Assembly (NCBI GenBank): GCA_946482385.1
Contig: CAMLRI010000186.1
Coordinates: 1 to 5,493 of the forward strand
Direction of reading: 5' to 3'
Length of the DNA: 5,493 nucleotides
Origin: an uncultured Cellvibrio sp.
GTDB lineage: Bacteria > Pseudomonadota > Gammaproteobacteria > Pseudomonadales > Cellvibrionaceae
How positions within the stretch are numbered: the first letter of the stretch is position 1; each line of letters begins with the position of its first letter. Shown piece by piece: positions 1-5,493 of the stretch. The translations under genes and the position numbers were made by a program. The notes under the pieces were generated by a model that was not told the origin of the DNA, did not search any database, and saw only the letters and a program-made list of their open reading frames with translations.

Positions 1-1634
1 ACGAGCGGCTGCCTGTGTGCGCTTACTGCCAGGTTAAAACCGCGGGAATTGCAGCGCGACAGCTGTGGCTCCTGGTGGGTAAACATGGCATCTGGCAAGG
101 GCAGTGCCGGCAGGCTGGGCAGCTGGCTGAGCGGATGCTGCGCCAGCTGTTCCAAGTTCACACCCTGTTGGTTCAGCTGGTTAATAAAGGAGGCATTGGC
201 GCCGTTTTCCAGCAGGCGCCGCACCAGGTAGGGCAATAGCTCGGCGTATTGGCCGATAGGTGCGTAAACCCGGCAGTGCACCTGGGGTTGCTCGGCCAGC
301 AGCTGGCGGTAAAGGCTCTCGCCCATGCCCTGTAACCGCTGGAATTCCAGGGGTCGGCCTGCGGCCATGGCCAGCAGGCTGCACAGGGTGACGGCATTGT
401 GGGTGGCGAATTGCGGCTGTAAGTGTTGGCATTGCAGCAGGAACTTGGCGCAGGCGAGGTAGCTGATATCGGTAGCAGCCTTGGCGGTAAACACCGGGTA
501 GTCGGCCAGGCCGGAGCGCTCGGCCCAGTGGATTTCGCTATCCCAGTAGGCGCCTTTTACCAGGCGGATATTCAGGCCAATGCCCAGCTCCTGTGCCAAC
601 TGCTCCAGAAACCCCAGCACCGGCAAGGCGCGCTTGGAGTAGGCCTGCACCGCCAGGCCCAAACCGCTCCAGCCTGCCACTAGTGGGTGGCGCAGGCAGG
701 CCTCCACTAGCTTGAGCGACAGCTCTAATCGCTCGGATTCCTCTGCATCTATGGTCAGATCCACCCCGGCTGCCCGCGCTGCCTGGGCTAGCTGCACCAA
801 AAAACCGGGGGCAGGGCCGCTGCCGATCAAATCTGCCAAGAGTTGTTGCTCTTGCAATGCTTCGTAGCGCGGGTGCAGGGCGCTGAGTTTGATCGACAGG
901 CTAAAGCGCTCGCGCCGATCGGTTTGCGCCAATCTGGCCAGGCTATCCAAATACTGTTGGCGGTATTGATGGGCAACTGCCTGGGTGATGGCGGCTTCGC
1001 CCAGCAGGTCGAAGGAGTAGTGCCAGCGCAGTTGCGCTTCGCGCTGGTCAATAGCGGCGACGCGGGTTAATGCCTGGTCCAGGCTGGGGGCAAACACAAA
1101 ACTATCGGCCAGCCACAACACTGCCTGCTCCAGGGCTTTGTGGATCACAGGCTCACTCAGGCGGCGCACTAAACGGGTAATAACGCCAGCCGAATCCCAG
1201 GGCTCCAGCAGCCGCTCGCCCCACATTAGCGCCCAGGTGGTGGCGTTGACCATCCAGCGCGGGTGCTCGCCCAAACGCCCTTGCCAGTGAGCACTGTTGA
1301 GTTTGTCGGCAATAAGTTCCCGCGCGCTGGCCGCGTCGGGAATCCGCACCAGGGCTTCGGCCAGGCACATCAACACCACCCCTTCGCGGGTATCCAGGCC
1401 ATAGGCGTGGAGGAATTCCTGCGGCCAGTCGCGCCGCTGTGCCTGGGCGCTGCGCCAGCGCTGCAAAAACGCCAGGCTCGATTGGCTGATCTGCGCCTGC
1501 TGCGCGGCATCCTGATCCAACCAGGCTATGAGTTCGGCGACATAGGGGGCTTCGGGCGCCAGGTACATATCGCCGATGGCGCGGCGCCACTGGGGCAAGC
1601 TGCGGGGTTGGTGCAAATCGCGACAAGAAAACAT
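1..1634 (-). CDS. putA: Bifunctional proline dehydrogenase / P5C dehydrogenase PutA, N-terminal 544 residues (3' end cut by window edge)
   Basis: PutA oxidises proline to P5C with FAD, then P5C to glutamate with NAD+; it is a peripheral membrane or cytosolic enzyme. The frame is open from ATG 1634 to the left edge, 544 complete codons. An N-terminal arm/helical region (about 1-190) precedes a full PRODH barrel. Visible motifs are LGEAA after Y206, SIKLSALHPRY (K249), TIDAEE (D296), QAYSKR (330-335), RLVKGAYWDSE (K360), EFQRLQGMGE (430-439) and YLVRRLLENGAN (R472, R473). These match the substrate- and FAD-site segments of E. coli PutA around K329, D370 and R555/R556. NSRG at 529-532 begins the aldehyde dehydrogenase half, which lies mostly outside. 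There is no ribbon-helix-helix domain, so this is a PutA that should not autorepress; family members of this type are about 1,050 residues. ATG 1634 has AGG seven bases upstream. The frame stays open further upstream, and a GTG at 1682 is a weaker alternative start. Confidence 0.96.
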   Translation of the reverse strand, partial: MFSCRDLHQPRSLPQWRRAIGDMYLAPEAPYVAELIAWLDQDAAQQAQISQSSLAFLQRWRSAQAQRRDWPQEFLHAYGLDTREGVVLMCLAEALVRIPDAASARELIADKLNSAHWQGRLGEHPRWMVNATTWALMWGERLLEPWDSAGVITRLVRRLSEPVIHKALEQAVLWLADSFVFAPSLDQALTRVAAIDQREAQLRWHYSFDLLGEAAITQAVAHQYRQQYLDSLARLAQTDRRERFSLSIKLSALHPRYEALQEQQLLADLIGSGPAPGFLVQLAQAARAAGVDLTIDAEESERLELSLKLVEACLRHPLVAGWSGLGLAVQAYSKRALPVLGFLEQLAQELGIGLNIRLVKGAYWDSEIHWAERSGLADYPVFTAKAATDISYLACAKFLLQCQHLQPQFATHNAVTLCSLLAMAAGRPLEFQRLQGMGESLYRQLLAEQPQVHCRVYAPIGQYAELLPYLVRRLLENGANASFINQLNQQGVNLEQLAQHPLSQLPSLPALPLPDAMFTHQEPQLSRCNSRGFNLAVSAHRQPL

Positions 1635-1669
1635 AGGCGTACCTGGCGGTTTGGCTAGAGCAGGGGTTT

Positions 1670-1699
1670 CTTGTATCTGCACAGCAAATAGGCTGCCAA
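1670..1699 (-). promoter_or_regulatory. Possible sigma-70 promoter for putA
   Basis: Read on the minus strand, TTGGCA (1699-1694, 5 of 6 to the -35 consensus) is followed after 18 bases by TACAAG (1675-1670, 4 of 6 to the -10 consensus). This leaves a leader of roughly 30 bases before ATG 1634, which is a reasonable geometry. The -10 match is modest and other pairings are possible in this region, so this is only a candidate. Confidence 0.3.
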
Positions 1700-1772
1700 C
1701 AGGCCTTAAAAGTATGGCACAGCAATATTTCAGCGGCTGGCGACTTAGCGGTGTCTCTCGGGGGGAATCTGC

Positions 1773-1802
1773 TTTACAATGCCCGCCAAACTACTGTTTA
1801 TA
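1773..1802 (+). promoter_or_regulatory. Probable ruvA promoter region, two possible registers
   Basis: Two readings are possible. TACAAT (1775-1780) is a 5-of-6 match to the -10 consensus but has no good -35 at normal distance. Alternatively, TTTACA (1773-1778) is a 5-of-6 match to the -35 box and would pair with an AT-rich -10 such as TTTATA (1797-1802, 18-base spacer) inside the LexA operator. Either way the operator sits on or just after the core promoter, where repressor binding would block transcription of ruvA-ruvB. The existence of a promoter here is well supported by the divergent gap and the operator. The exact register is not decided. Confidence 0.5.
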
Positions 1803-1811
1803 AAAACAGTT
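1792..1811 (+). promoter_or_regulatory. LexA operator (SOS box) upstream of ruvAB
   Basis: The site contains CTGT (1794-1797), eight A/T-only bases and ACAG (1806-1809), the exact E. coli-type CTGT-N8-ACAG pattern. The flanking T and A at 1792-1793 also match the 20-base consensus on the left side. The inverted repeat is perfect over 7 bp, ACTGTTT (1793-1799) against AAACAGT (1804-1810). It lies 30 bases before the ruvA start. LexA control of ruvAB is established in E. coli, so this predicts induction of the branch-migration genes after DNA damage. Confidence 0.88.
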
Positions 1812-1841
1812 AATCGCCCCCTATCACGGAAGCCCAGGCTT

Positions 1842-2459
1842 ATGATCGGACGTTTGCGCGGAATCCTTGTGGAAAAACAGCCTCCTTATTTATTGCTCGA
1901 CGTCATGGGCGTTGGCTATGAATTGCAGGCGCCTATGACCACTTTTTATCGCTTGCCCGCCCTGGGGCAGGAGGTAGTACTGCACACCCACTTGTCCATC
2001 ACCGAAAACCTGCACCAACTGTTTGGCTTTGCCGAGCAGCGCGACCGCTCGCTGTTTCGCACCCTTATCAAGGTCAATGGCGTCGGCCCCAAGCTGGCGG
2101 TGGCGATTCTCTCGGGCATGGAATCCGACGATATTGCCCGCTGTGTGCGCGACAACAATGTCAAAGCCCTCACCAAGGTGCCGGGTATAGGCCAGAAAAC
2201 TGCCGAACGCTTGGTGATAGAGTTGCGCGACCGCCTGAAAAATTGGGATCTGCCCCAGGGCGATCTGCTCGCCCACGGCGAAATCCAGGCTATCGCCAGC
2301 GATAACGATATGTATGCCGAAGCCGAAAGTGCACTGATTGCCCTGGGCTACAAACCTGTGGATGCCGCCAAAATGATTGCTGTTGCCGCCAAGCAAAAAC
2401 CCGAGGCGAGCAGCGAGGAGCTTATCCGCATGGCGCTGCGCAGTTTGGCCAGCGCCTAA
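1842..2459 (+). CDS. ruvA: Holliday junction branch migration complex subunit RuvA
   Basis: RuvA is the cytoplasmic, tetrameric protein that binds four-way DNA junctions and recruits RuvB rings for branch migration in recombinational repair. The product is 205 residues, close to the 203 of E. coli. It opens with MIGRLRG, the family's usual start, followed by an OB-fold domain (about 1-63). Two helix-hairpin-helix motifs follow, NGVGPK at 79-84 and PGIGQKTAERL at 114-124. A variable linker leads to the RuvB-binding domain III (about 158-205) with ALGYKP and SSEELIRMALRSL. The frame extends upstream to ATG 1779, but that stretch crosses the LexA operator. ATG 1842 has GGAAG nine bases upstream and fits the family. 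The acidic-pin pair, E55-D56 in E. coli, is E55-N56 here. ruvB follows 52 bases later, probably in the same transcript. No ruvC precedes it. Confidence 0.98.
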   Translation: MIGRLRGILVEKQPPYLLLDVMGVGYELQAPMTTFYRLPALGQEVVLHTHLSITENLHQLFGFAEQRDRSLFRTLIKVNGVGPKLAVAILSGMESDDIARCVRDNNVKALTKVPGIGQKTAERLVIELRDRLKNWDLPQGDLLAHGEIQAIASDNDMYAEAESALIALGYKPVDAAKMIAVAAKQKPEASSEELIRMALRSLASA

Positions 2460-2511
2460 ATGATTCAGCCGAAATTCAGTTTTTTCACCGCAAGATGCCC
2501 GGGCTTTTACC

Positions 2512-3537
2512 ATGATCGAGACTGACCGCTTAATAGCGCCCACTGCCAAAGACCGCGAAGACCAGGTAGATCGCGCGGTGCGCCCCAAAACCCTGGCGGA
2601 TTACATAGGCCAGCCGGCGGTGCGCGAGCAGATGGAGATATTTATCAGTGCCGCCAAAAAGCGCGGCGAGGCTCTCGATCATACCCTGGTGTTTGGCCCG
2701 CCCGGCCTGGGTAAAACCACCCTGGCCAATATCATCGCCAATGAAATGGGGGTATCGCTTAAAAGTACCTCGGGGCCGGTGTTGGAAAAGGCGGGCGACC
2801 TGGCCGCCATGCTCACCAACCTGGAAGCGGGCGACGTATTGTTTATCGACGAAATCCACCGCCTGAGTCCGGTGGTGGAGGAAATCCTCTACCCGGCGAT
2901 GGAGGATTTCCAGTTGGACATCATGATCGGCGAAGGCCCGGCCGCGCGCTCGATCAAACTGGATTTGCCACCCTTTACCCTGGTGGGCGCCACCACCCGC
3001 GCGGGTTTGCTTACCTCACCGCTGCGCGACAGGTTCGGCATAGTCCAGCGTCTGGAGTTTTACAGCGTGGCCGACCTCACCCACATAGTGGCGCGCTCCG
3101 CCGCCCTTTTGGGGGTGAGCATGGAAGAGCAGGGCGCCGCCGAAGTGGCCAAGCGCTCCCGCGGTACACCGCGTATCGCCAACCGCTTGCTGCGCCGGGT
3201 GCGGGATTTTGCCGAGGTCAAAGGCGATGGCCGCGTAACCTCGGCGCTGGCGGATCAGGCGCTCAATATGCTCAATGTGGATGAGCGCGGTTTTGATCAT
3301 ATGGATCGCCGCCTGCTGTTGGCGATGATCAATAATTTTGATGGTGGCCCGGTTGGGGTCGAGAGTTTGGCGGCGGCCATTAGTGAAGATCGCGGCACCA
3401 TAGAGGATGTGATTGAGCCCTACCTGATCCAGCAGGGTTTTATGGCGCGCACGCCGCGCGGTCGAATTTTAACCAACAATGCCTATTTGCATTTTGCTAT
3501 GCCTATGCCGAAACGCCTGCAGGAAAGCCAGGAGTAA
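2512..3537 (+). CDS. ruvB: Holliday junction branch migration DNA helicase RuvB
   Basis: RuvB is the AAA+ ATPase motor that forms hexameric rings on DNA arms flanking RuvA and pumps DNA through the junction. The product is 341 residues (336 in E. coli) and is strongly conserved. Walker A is GPPGLGKT at 62-69 (K68), Walker B is FIDEIH with D113-E114, and sensor 1 lies in GATTRAG at 159-165. The arginine finger R174 is in LRDRFG, the same number as in E. coli. The sensor 2 segment is [12 protein letters not shown] with R221. The C-terminal winged-helix domain ends with [10 protein letters not shown] and RTPRGR. All catalytic residues I can place are present. The MIETDRLI start matches the family. 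The ribosome binding site is weak: only GGGC lies at a suitable distance, so translational coupling to ruvA is possible across the 52-base gap. The last ~10 residues differ from the E. coli tail. Confidence 0.98.
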   Translation: MIETDRLIAPTAKDREDQVDRAVRPKTLADYIGQPAVREQMEIFISAAKKRGEALDHTLVFGPPGLGKTTLANIIANEMGVSLKSTSGPVLEKAGDLAAMLTNLEAGDVLFIDEIHRLSPVVEEILYPAMEDFQLDIMIGEGPAARSIKLDLPPFTLVGATTRAGLLTSPLRDRFGIVQRLEFYSVADLTHIVARSAALLGVSMEEQGAAEVAKRSRGTPRIANRLLRRVRDFAEVKGDGRVTSALADQALNMLNVDERGFDHMDRRLLLAMINNFDGGPVGVESLAAAISEDRGTIEDVIEPYLIQQGFMARTPRGRILTNNAYLHFAMPMPKRLQESQE

Positions 3538-3583
3538 AAACCAACCAAGGTTGTCTGGTTTGGCGTGTTAAATATTCCTGTAG

Positions 3584-3607
3584 GGGCCCGGTACCTGTAC
3601 AGAATTC
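3584..3607. repeat. Four abutting 6-bp palindromes
   Basis: GGGCCC (3584-3589), GGTACC (3590-3595), TGTACA (3596-3601) and GAATTC (3602-3607) follow one another with no spacer. The centre includes the 8-bp palindrome CTGTACAG (3595-3602). The block is flanked by copies of ATTCCTG at 3574-3580 and 3604-3610, the second overlapping the last palindrome. The sequence is plain to read. Whether it has a function, for example as a protein-binding site, is unknown. Confidence 0.7.
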
Positions 3608-3609
3608 CT

Positions 3610-3641
3610 GCGCGCTTTAGGCTATGATACGCGCGCTTTTT
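3610..3641 (+). terminator. Possible weak intrinsic terminator after ruvB
   Basis: GCGCGC (3610-3615) can pair with GCGCGC (3631-3636) across a 15-base loop and is followed at once by five T residues (3637-3641). The layout is that of a factor-independent terminator 73 bases past the ruvB stop. The stem is only 6 bp and the loop is long. The two arms are also part of a 9-bp direct repeat, GCGCGCTTT. It overlaps the promoter-like element proposed for tolQ, so both roles at once would need an arrangement such as termination just downstream of a start site. Confidence 0.3.
3623..3628 (+). promoter_or_regulatory. Candidate -10 element for a tolQRA promoter
   Basis: TATGAT matches the sigma-70 -10 consensus at 5 of 6 positions and lies 78 bases before the tolQ start, in the only sizeable gap between ruvB and tolQ. 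I do not see a good -35 hexamer 16-18 bases upstream, so either an activator helps or the match is chance. It lies between the two GCGCGCTTT copies at 3610-3618 and 3631-3639. Confidence 0.4.
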
Positions 3642-3690
3642 GGGCGGCCGGAATTGTCGCCCAGCCACTGTTATTTACCCATCATTGAGT

Positions 3691-3696
3691 GAAGAG
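3691..3696 (+). promoter_or_regulatory. Shine-Dalgarno site that decides the tolQ start
   Basis: GAAGAG lies ten bases before ATG 3707 and is the best purine-rich match in this leader. The alternative in-frame start, GTG at 3689, lies upstream of this site and has no purine-rich sequence before it. This supports ATG 3707. Confidence 0.55.
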
Positions 3697-3706
3697 TTTA
3701 AGTCCT

Positions 3707-4393
3707 ATGCCAGCAACGGATAACAGCTTGTCGATTACCCACCTGATTCTTGAGGCCAGCTTTCTGGTACAGCTGGTTATGCTGATTCTGGTGCTGGCAT
3801 CCGTGGTGTCCTGGGCGATGATTTTCCAGCGCGAACGCTATCAGCGCAAAGCATCCAGTGCCTTTAGTTATTTTGAAAAACAATTCTGGTCGGGCATAGA
3901 CCTCAACCAGCTCTACCGTCAGGGCAATGGCCGCACCGATTTGTCCGAGGGTATCGAAAATATTTTTCGCGCCGGCTTTAAAGAATTTACCCGTTTGCGC
4001 CAAACCGCCGGTGCCGATTCCGATGCTGTCATGGAAGGTTCCATGCGCGCTATGCGCGTTGCCTTGGCGCGCGAGCAGGAAAAACTGGAAGAGAATTTGC
4101 CCTTCCTCGCCAGCGTGGCTTCGGTTAGCCCTTACATCGGCTTGTTTGGAACTGTGTGGGGCATCATGGTGTCCTTTTTGAACATTGCCAATGCCGGCCA
4201 ACCCAGCCTGGCTACCGTGGCCCCCGGTATCGCCGAGGCATTGATCGCCACCGCCATGGGCTTGTTTGCCGCTATCCCGGCAGTATTGGCTTACAACAAG
4301 TTTTCCGCCCGGGCCGAAAGTTTGTTGGCCAATTACCAGACCTTCGCCGAAGAGTTCTCCGCGATCCTGCATCGCCAGGTTCACAGCAAGTAA
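3707..4393 (+). CDS. tolQ: Tol-Pal system inner-membrane stator subunit TolQ
   Basis: TolQ belongs to the ExbB/MotA-type proton-channel family. With TolR it converts proton motive force into movement of TolA, supporting outer-membrane constriction at division and envelope integrity. The product is 228 residues from ATG 3707. Transmembrane segments lie at about 15-40, 132-157 and 174-196, with a large cytoplasmic loop (about 41-130) containing FWSGIDL and IFRAGFKEF. The signature PYIGLFGTVWGIM spans 142-154 and APGIAEALIATAMGLFAAIPAV spans 172-193. T149 and T182 correspond to the channel-lining threonines T145 and T178 of E. coli TolQ. A start at GTG 3689 would add six residues (first residue, then KSLSP) but lacks a ribosome binding site. 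It leads the tolQ-tolR-tolA cluster. No ybgC-like acyl-CoA thioesterase gene precedes it. Confidence 0.97.
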   Translation: MPATDNSLSITHLILEASFLVQLVMLILVLASVVSWAMIFQRERYQRKASSAFSYFEKQFWSGIDLNQLYRQGNGRTDLSEGIENIFRAGFKEFTRLRQTAGADSDAVMEGSMRAMRVALAREQEKLEENLPFLASVASVSPYIGLFGTVWGIMVSFLNIANAGQPSLATVAPGIAEALIATAMGLFAAIPAVLAYNKFSARAESLLANYQTFAEEFSAILHRQVHSK

Positions 4394-4427
4394 ATCTGTA
4401 CCCAGAGTCAACTAGCAGGTTAAGCGT

Positions 4428-4856
4428 ATGTCTGGATTTGGACCGCCGATCAAAAAAAAGCTCAAGGCCGAAATTAACGTAGTGCCCTTGATCGACGTTA
4501 TGTTGGTGTTGTTGATTGTGTTTATGATCGCGGCGCCCATGATGAACCAGGGGATTAAGGTCGAGCTGCCCAAGGCCGCCGCCGATCCGGTTGAAAGTAA
4601 GGAAGATGAACCCATTACTGTTTCCATCAAAAAAGATGGCACTTACTACATAGAAGTAGGAGGCGACCCGGAAAAGCCGCGCCCTCTGGCAGAGATCAAA
4701 TCCATTGTCAGTAAAGTATTGGCGGAAAAACCCAATACCCCCGTGTTTGTACAGGGTGATAAAAGTGTTGAGTACGGTGCAGTAGTTGCCCTGATGGGCG
4801 ATTTGAAAACCGCCGGCGCTCCCTCGGTGGGCTTGATTACCGAGCCCTCCCGCTAG
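4428..4856 (+). CDS. tolR: Tol-Pal system inner-membrane stator subunit TolR
   Basis: TolR is the ExbD/MotB-type partner of TolQ: one transmembrane helix carrying the proton-accepting aspartate, plus a periplasmic domain that regulates the channel and contacts peptidoglycan. The product is 142 residues, the usual length. A short basic cytoplasmic tail (KKKLK at 9-13) leads into the motif EINVVPLIDVMLVLLIVFMI, with D23 at the same number as the essential Asp of E. coli TolR. The membrane helix is about 18-36, and the periplasmic domain runs from about 45 to the end. It includes the conserved stretch from FVQGD through YGAVVALMGDLKTAG. ATG 4428 has AGG eight bases upstream. The gene begins 34 bases after tolQ and ends 18 bases before tolA, consistent with one operon. 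Confidence 0.97.
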   Translation: MSGFGPPIKKKLKAEINVVPLIDVMLVLLIVFMIAAPMMNQGIKVELPKAAADPVESKEDEPITVSIKKDGTYYIEVGGDPEKPRPLAEIKSIVSKVLAEKPNTPVFVQGDKSVEYGAVVALMGDLKTAGAPSVGLITEPSR

Positions 4857-4874
4857 TGGGGATGTGATCAAACT

Positions 4875-5493
4875 ATGGTGTTAGATCAGCGCTTTTCCAT
4901 GCCCTTGGTGATCAGTGTGCTTTTGCATTTGCTGATCCTGGTGCTGTTTTTGGGCGATTGGAGTTTTTTTGGCTTAAAGGAGCCTGAGCCAATTCCAGCG
5001 CGCTACGTCACAGCCACTTTGGTGGATTTTAAACCCAAGGCCAAGGCTGCACCGCCGCAACCCAAAGAGCAAAACCTGGATGCCAAGCGTTACGAGGATT
5101 TAAAAAACCTTAAAAACCGCGAAGCGCAGGAGCGCAAAGAGGCGGAAGCCAAAGTCCAAAAGCAAAAAGAGCAGGCAGCCAAAGAGGCGGCCGCTAAAAA
5201 AGAAGAGGCGATCAAGCAGCAAAAGCTGAAAGATCAGCAAGCCAAGGTGGCGCGCGAAAAAGCAGAGGCGGAGCGCAAAAAGAAGCTGGAAGATGAGCGC
5301 CGCAAAGCCGAAGCTGAGCAAAAACGTAAGCGTGAGCAGCAAGCGCAAGAAGAAATTCGCCGCCAGCAGGCGGCATACCAAGAGCAGCAAAAGCACTTGG
5401 CAGACACGGCCGACGACGCCAGTGTGATGAGCTACAACGAGTTGTTGGCGCGCCGGGTAGGCGAAAACTTTAGCCCGCCGCCCTCGGCTCGCC
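4875..5493 (+). CDS. tolA: Tol-Pal system protein TolA, N-terminal 206 residues (3' end cut by window edge)
   Basis: TolA is anchored in the inner membrane by one helix. It is driven by TolQR, and its C-terminal domain reaches TolB-Pal across the periplasm. The frame is open from ATG 4875 to the right edge. The membrane anchor is about 11-33; S14 and H18 within it have the S-xxx-H spacing of the TolQR-contact motif of E. coli TolA (S18, H22). A proline-containing linker (about 52-65) follows, then a Lys/Glu/Gln/Ala/Arg-rich helix or coiled coil (about 66-178). From about 185, SYNELLARRVGENFSPPPSAR resembles the start of C-terminal domain III. If so, the central helix is only about 115 residues, far shorter than in E. 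coli, and the whole protein would be under about 300 residues. Start evidence is GGGGA at 4858-4862, twelve bases upstream, a rather long spacing. Confidence 0.95.
   Translation, partial: MVLDQRFSMPLVISVLLHLLILVLFLGDWSFFGLKEPEPIPARYVTATLVDFKPKAKAAPPQPKEQNLDAKRYEDLKNLKNREAQERKEAEAKVQKQKEQAAKEAAAKKEEAIKQQKLKDQQAKVAREKAEAERKKKLEDERRKAEAEQKRKREQQAQEEIRRQQAAYQEQQKHLADTADDASVMSYNELLARRVGENFSPPPSAR

Noticed and set aside
1153..1725. A 190-codon minus-strand frame overlapping the start of putA
   Set aside because: It is in a different frame from the PutA protein, whose conserved motifs run continuously through this stretch. Its Arg/Pro/Ala-rich translation resembles nothing known to me.
1779..1841. 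Upstream ATG 1779 as the ruvA start
   Set aside because: The extra 21 residues do not belong to the family, and the stretch contains the LexA operator and promoter elements. MIGRLRG at 1842 is the standard RuvA N terminus.
2460..2511. ATG at 2460, directly after the ruvA stop, as the ruvB start
   Set aside because: It is out of frame with ruvB by one base and encodes nothing recognisable. The conserved RuvB N terminus begins at 2512.
1890..2588. A 232-codon open frame on the minus strand opposite ruvA
   Set aside because: It lies entirely antisense to the clearly conserved ruvA and the start of ruvB, shows no family I recognise, and is the kind of open frame produced by codon bias in GC-rich genes.
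3540..3561. Hairpin just after ruvB formed by AAACCA/TGGTTT or CAACC/GGTTG
   Set aside because: The stems are short and interrupted or have a two-base loop, and no T run follows, so it is not a convincing terminator.
3595..3602. CTGTACAG as a second LexA site before tolQ
   Set aside because: The half-sites CTGT and ACAG touch with no spacer, whereas LexA needs eight bases between them.
3698..4411. A 237-codon open frame on the minus strand covering all of tolQ
   Set aside because: It mirrors tolQ almost exactly, has no recognisable domain, and is explained by the codon use of the real gene on the other strand.
5100..5396. A leucine-rich 98-codon minus-strand frame that could look like a membrane protein
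   Set aside because: It is the reverse complement of the Lys/Glu/Gln-rich TolA helix, whose AAG, GAG and CAG codons read as Leu- and Phe-type codons on the other strand.

Overview
The window carries the end of one housekeeping locus and the start of another, all in a gammaproteobacterial style. Protein similarity and gene order resemble Pseudomonas and its relatives. The differences from Pseudomonas gene order suggest a Cellvibrio- or Saccharophagus-like organism, but that placement is an inference from recall and was not tested. I see no mobile element, CRISPR array, tRNA or rRNA, and no clearly new multi-gene system.

Layout. Positions 1-1634 on the minus strand hold the first 544 codons of a proline-catabolic PutA that runs off the left edge. 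It contains the whole proline dehydrogenase half and the first residues of the P5C dehydrogenase half. It has no N-terminal ribbon-helix-helix DNA-binding domain. A 207-base divergent intergenic region (1635-1841) separates it from the plus-strand genes and contains a near-consensus LexA operator. Next come ruvA (1842-2459) and ruvB (2512-3537), the Holliday-junction branch-migration motor. A 169-base spacer (3538-3706) holds a hairpin with a T run, a promoter-like -10 element and a striking row of small palindromes. The Tol envelope genes follow: tolQ (3707-4393), tolR (4428-4856) and tolA (from 4875, cut by the right edge).

How the genes work together. RuvA binds the four-way junction and loads RuvB hexamers, which drive branch migration. 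The LexA box indicates that ruvAB is induced by DNA damage. TolQ and TolR form the proton-driven inner-membrane stator that energises TolA, which reaches across the periplasm toward TolB-Pal. tolB and pal would be expected just beyond the right edge. PutA oxidises proline to glutamate and has no evident functional link to its neighbours.

The points most worth a second look are: the LexA operator; the absence of ruvC before ruvA and of a ybgC-type thioesterase gene between ruvB and tolQ, both present in the Pseudomonas arrangement; Asn instead of Asp at position 56 in the RuvA acidic pin; a short TolA central helix; and four abutting 6-bp palindromes in the ruvB-tolQ spacer.
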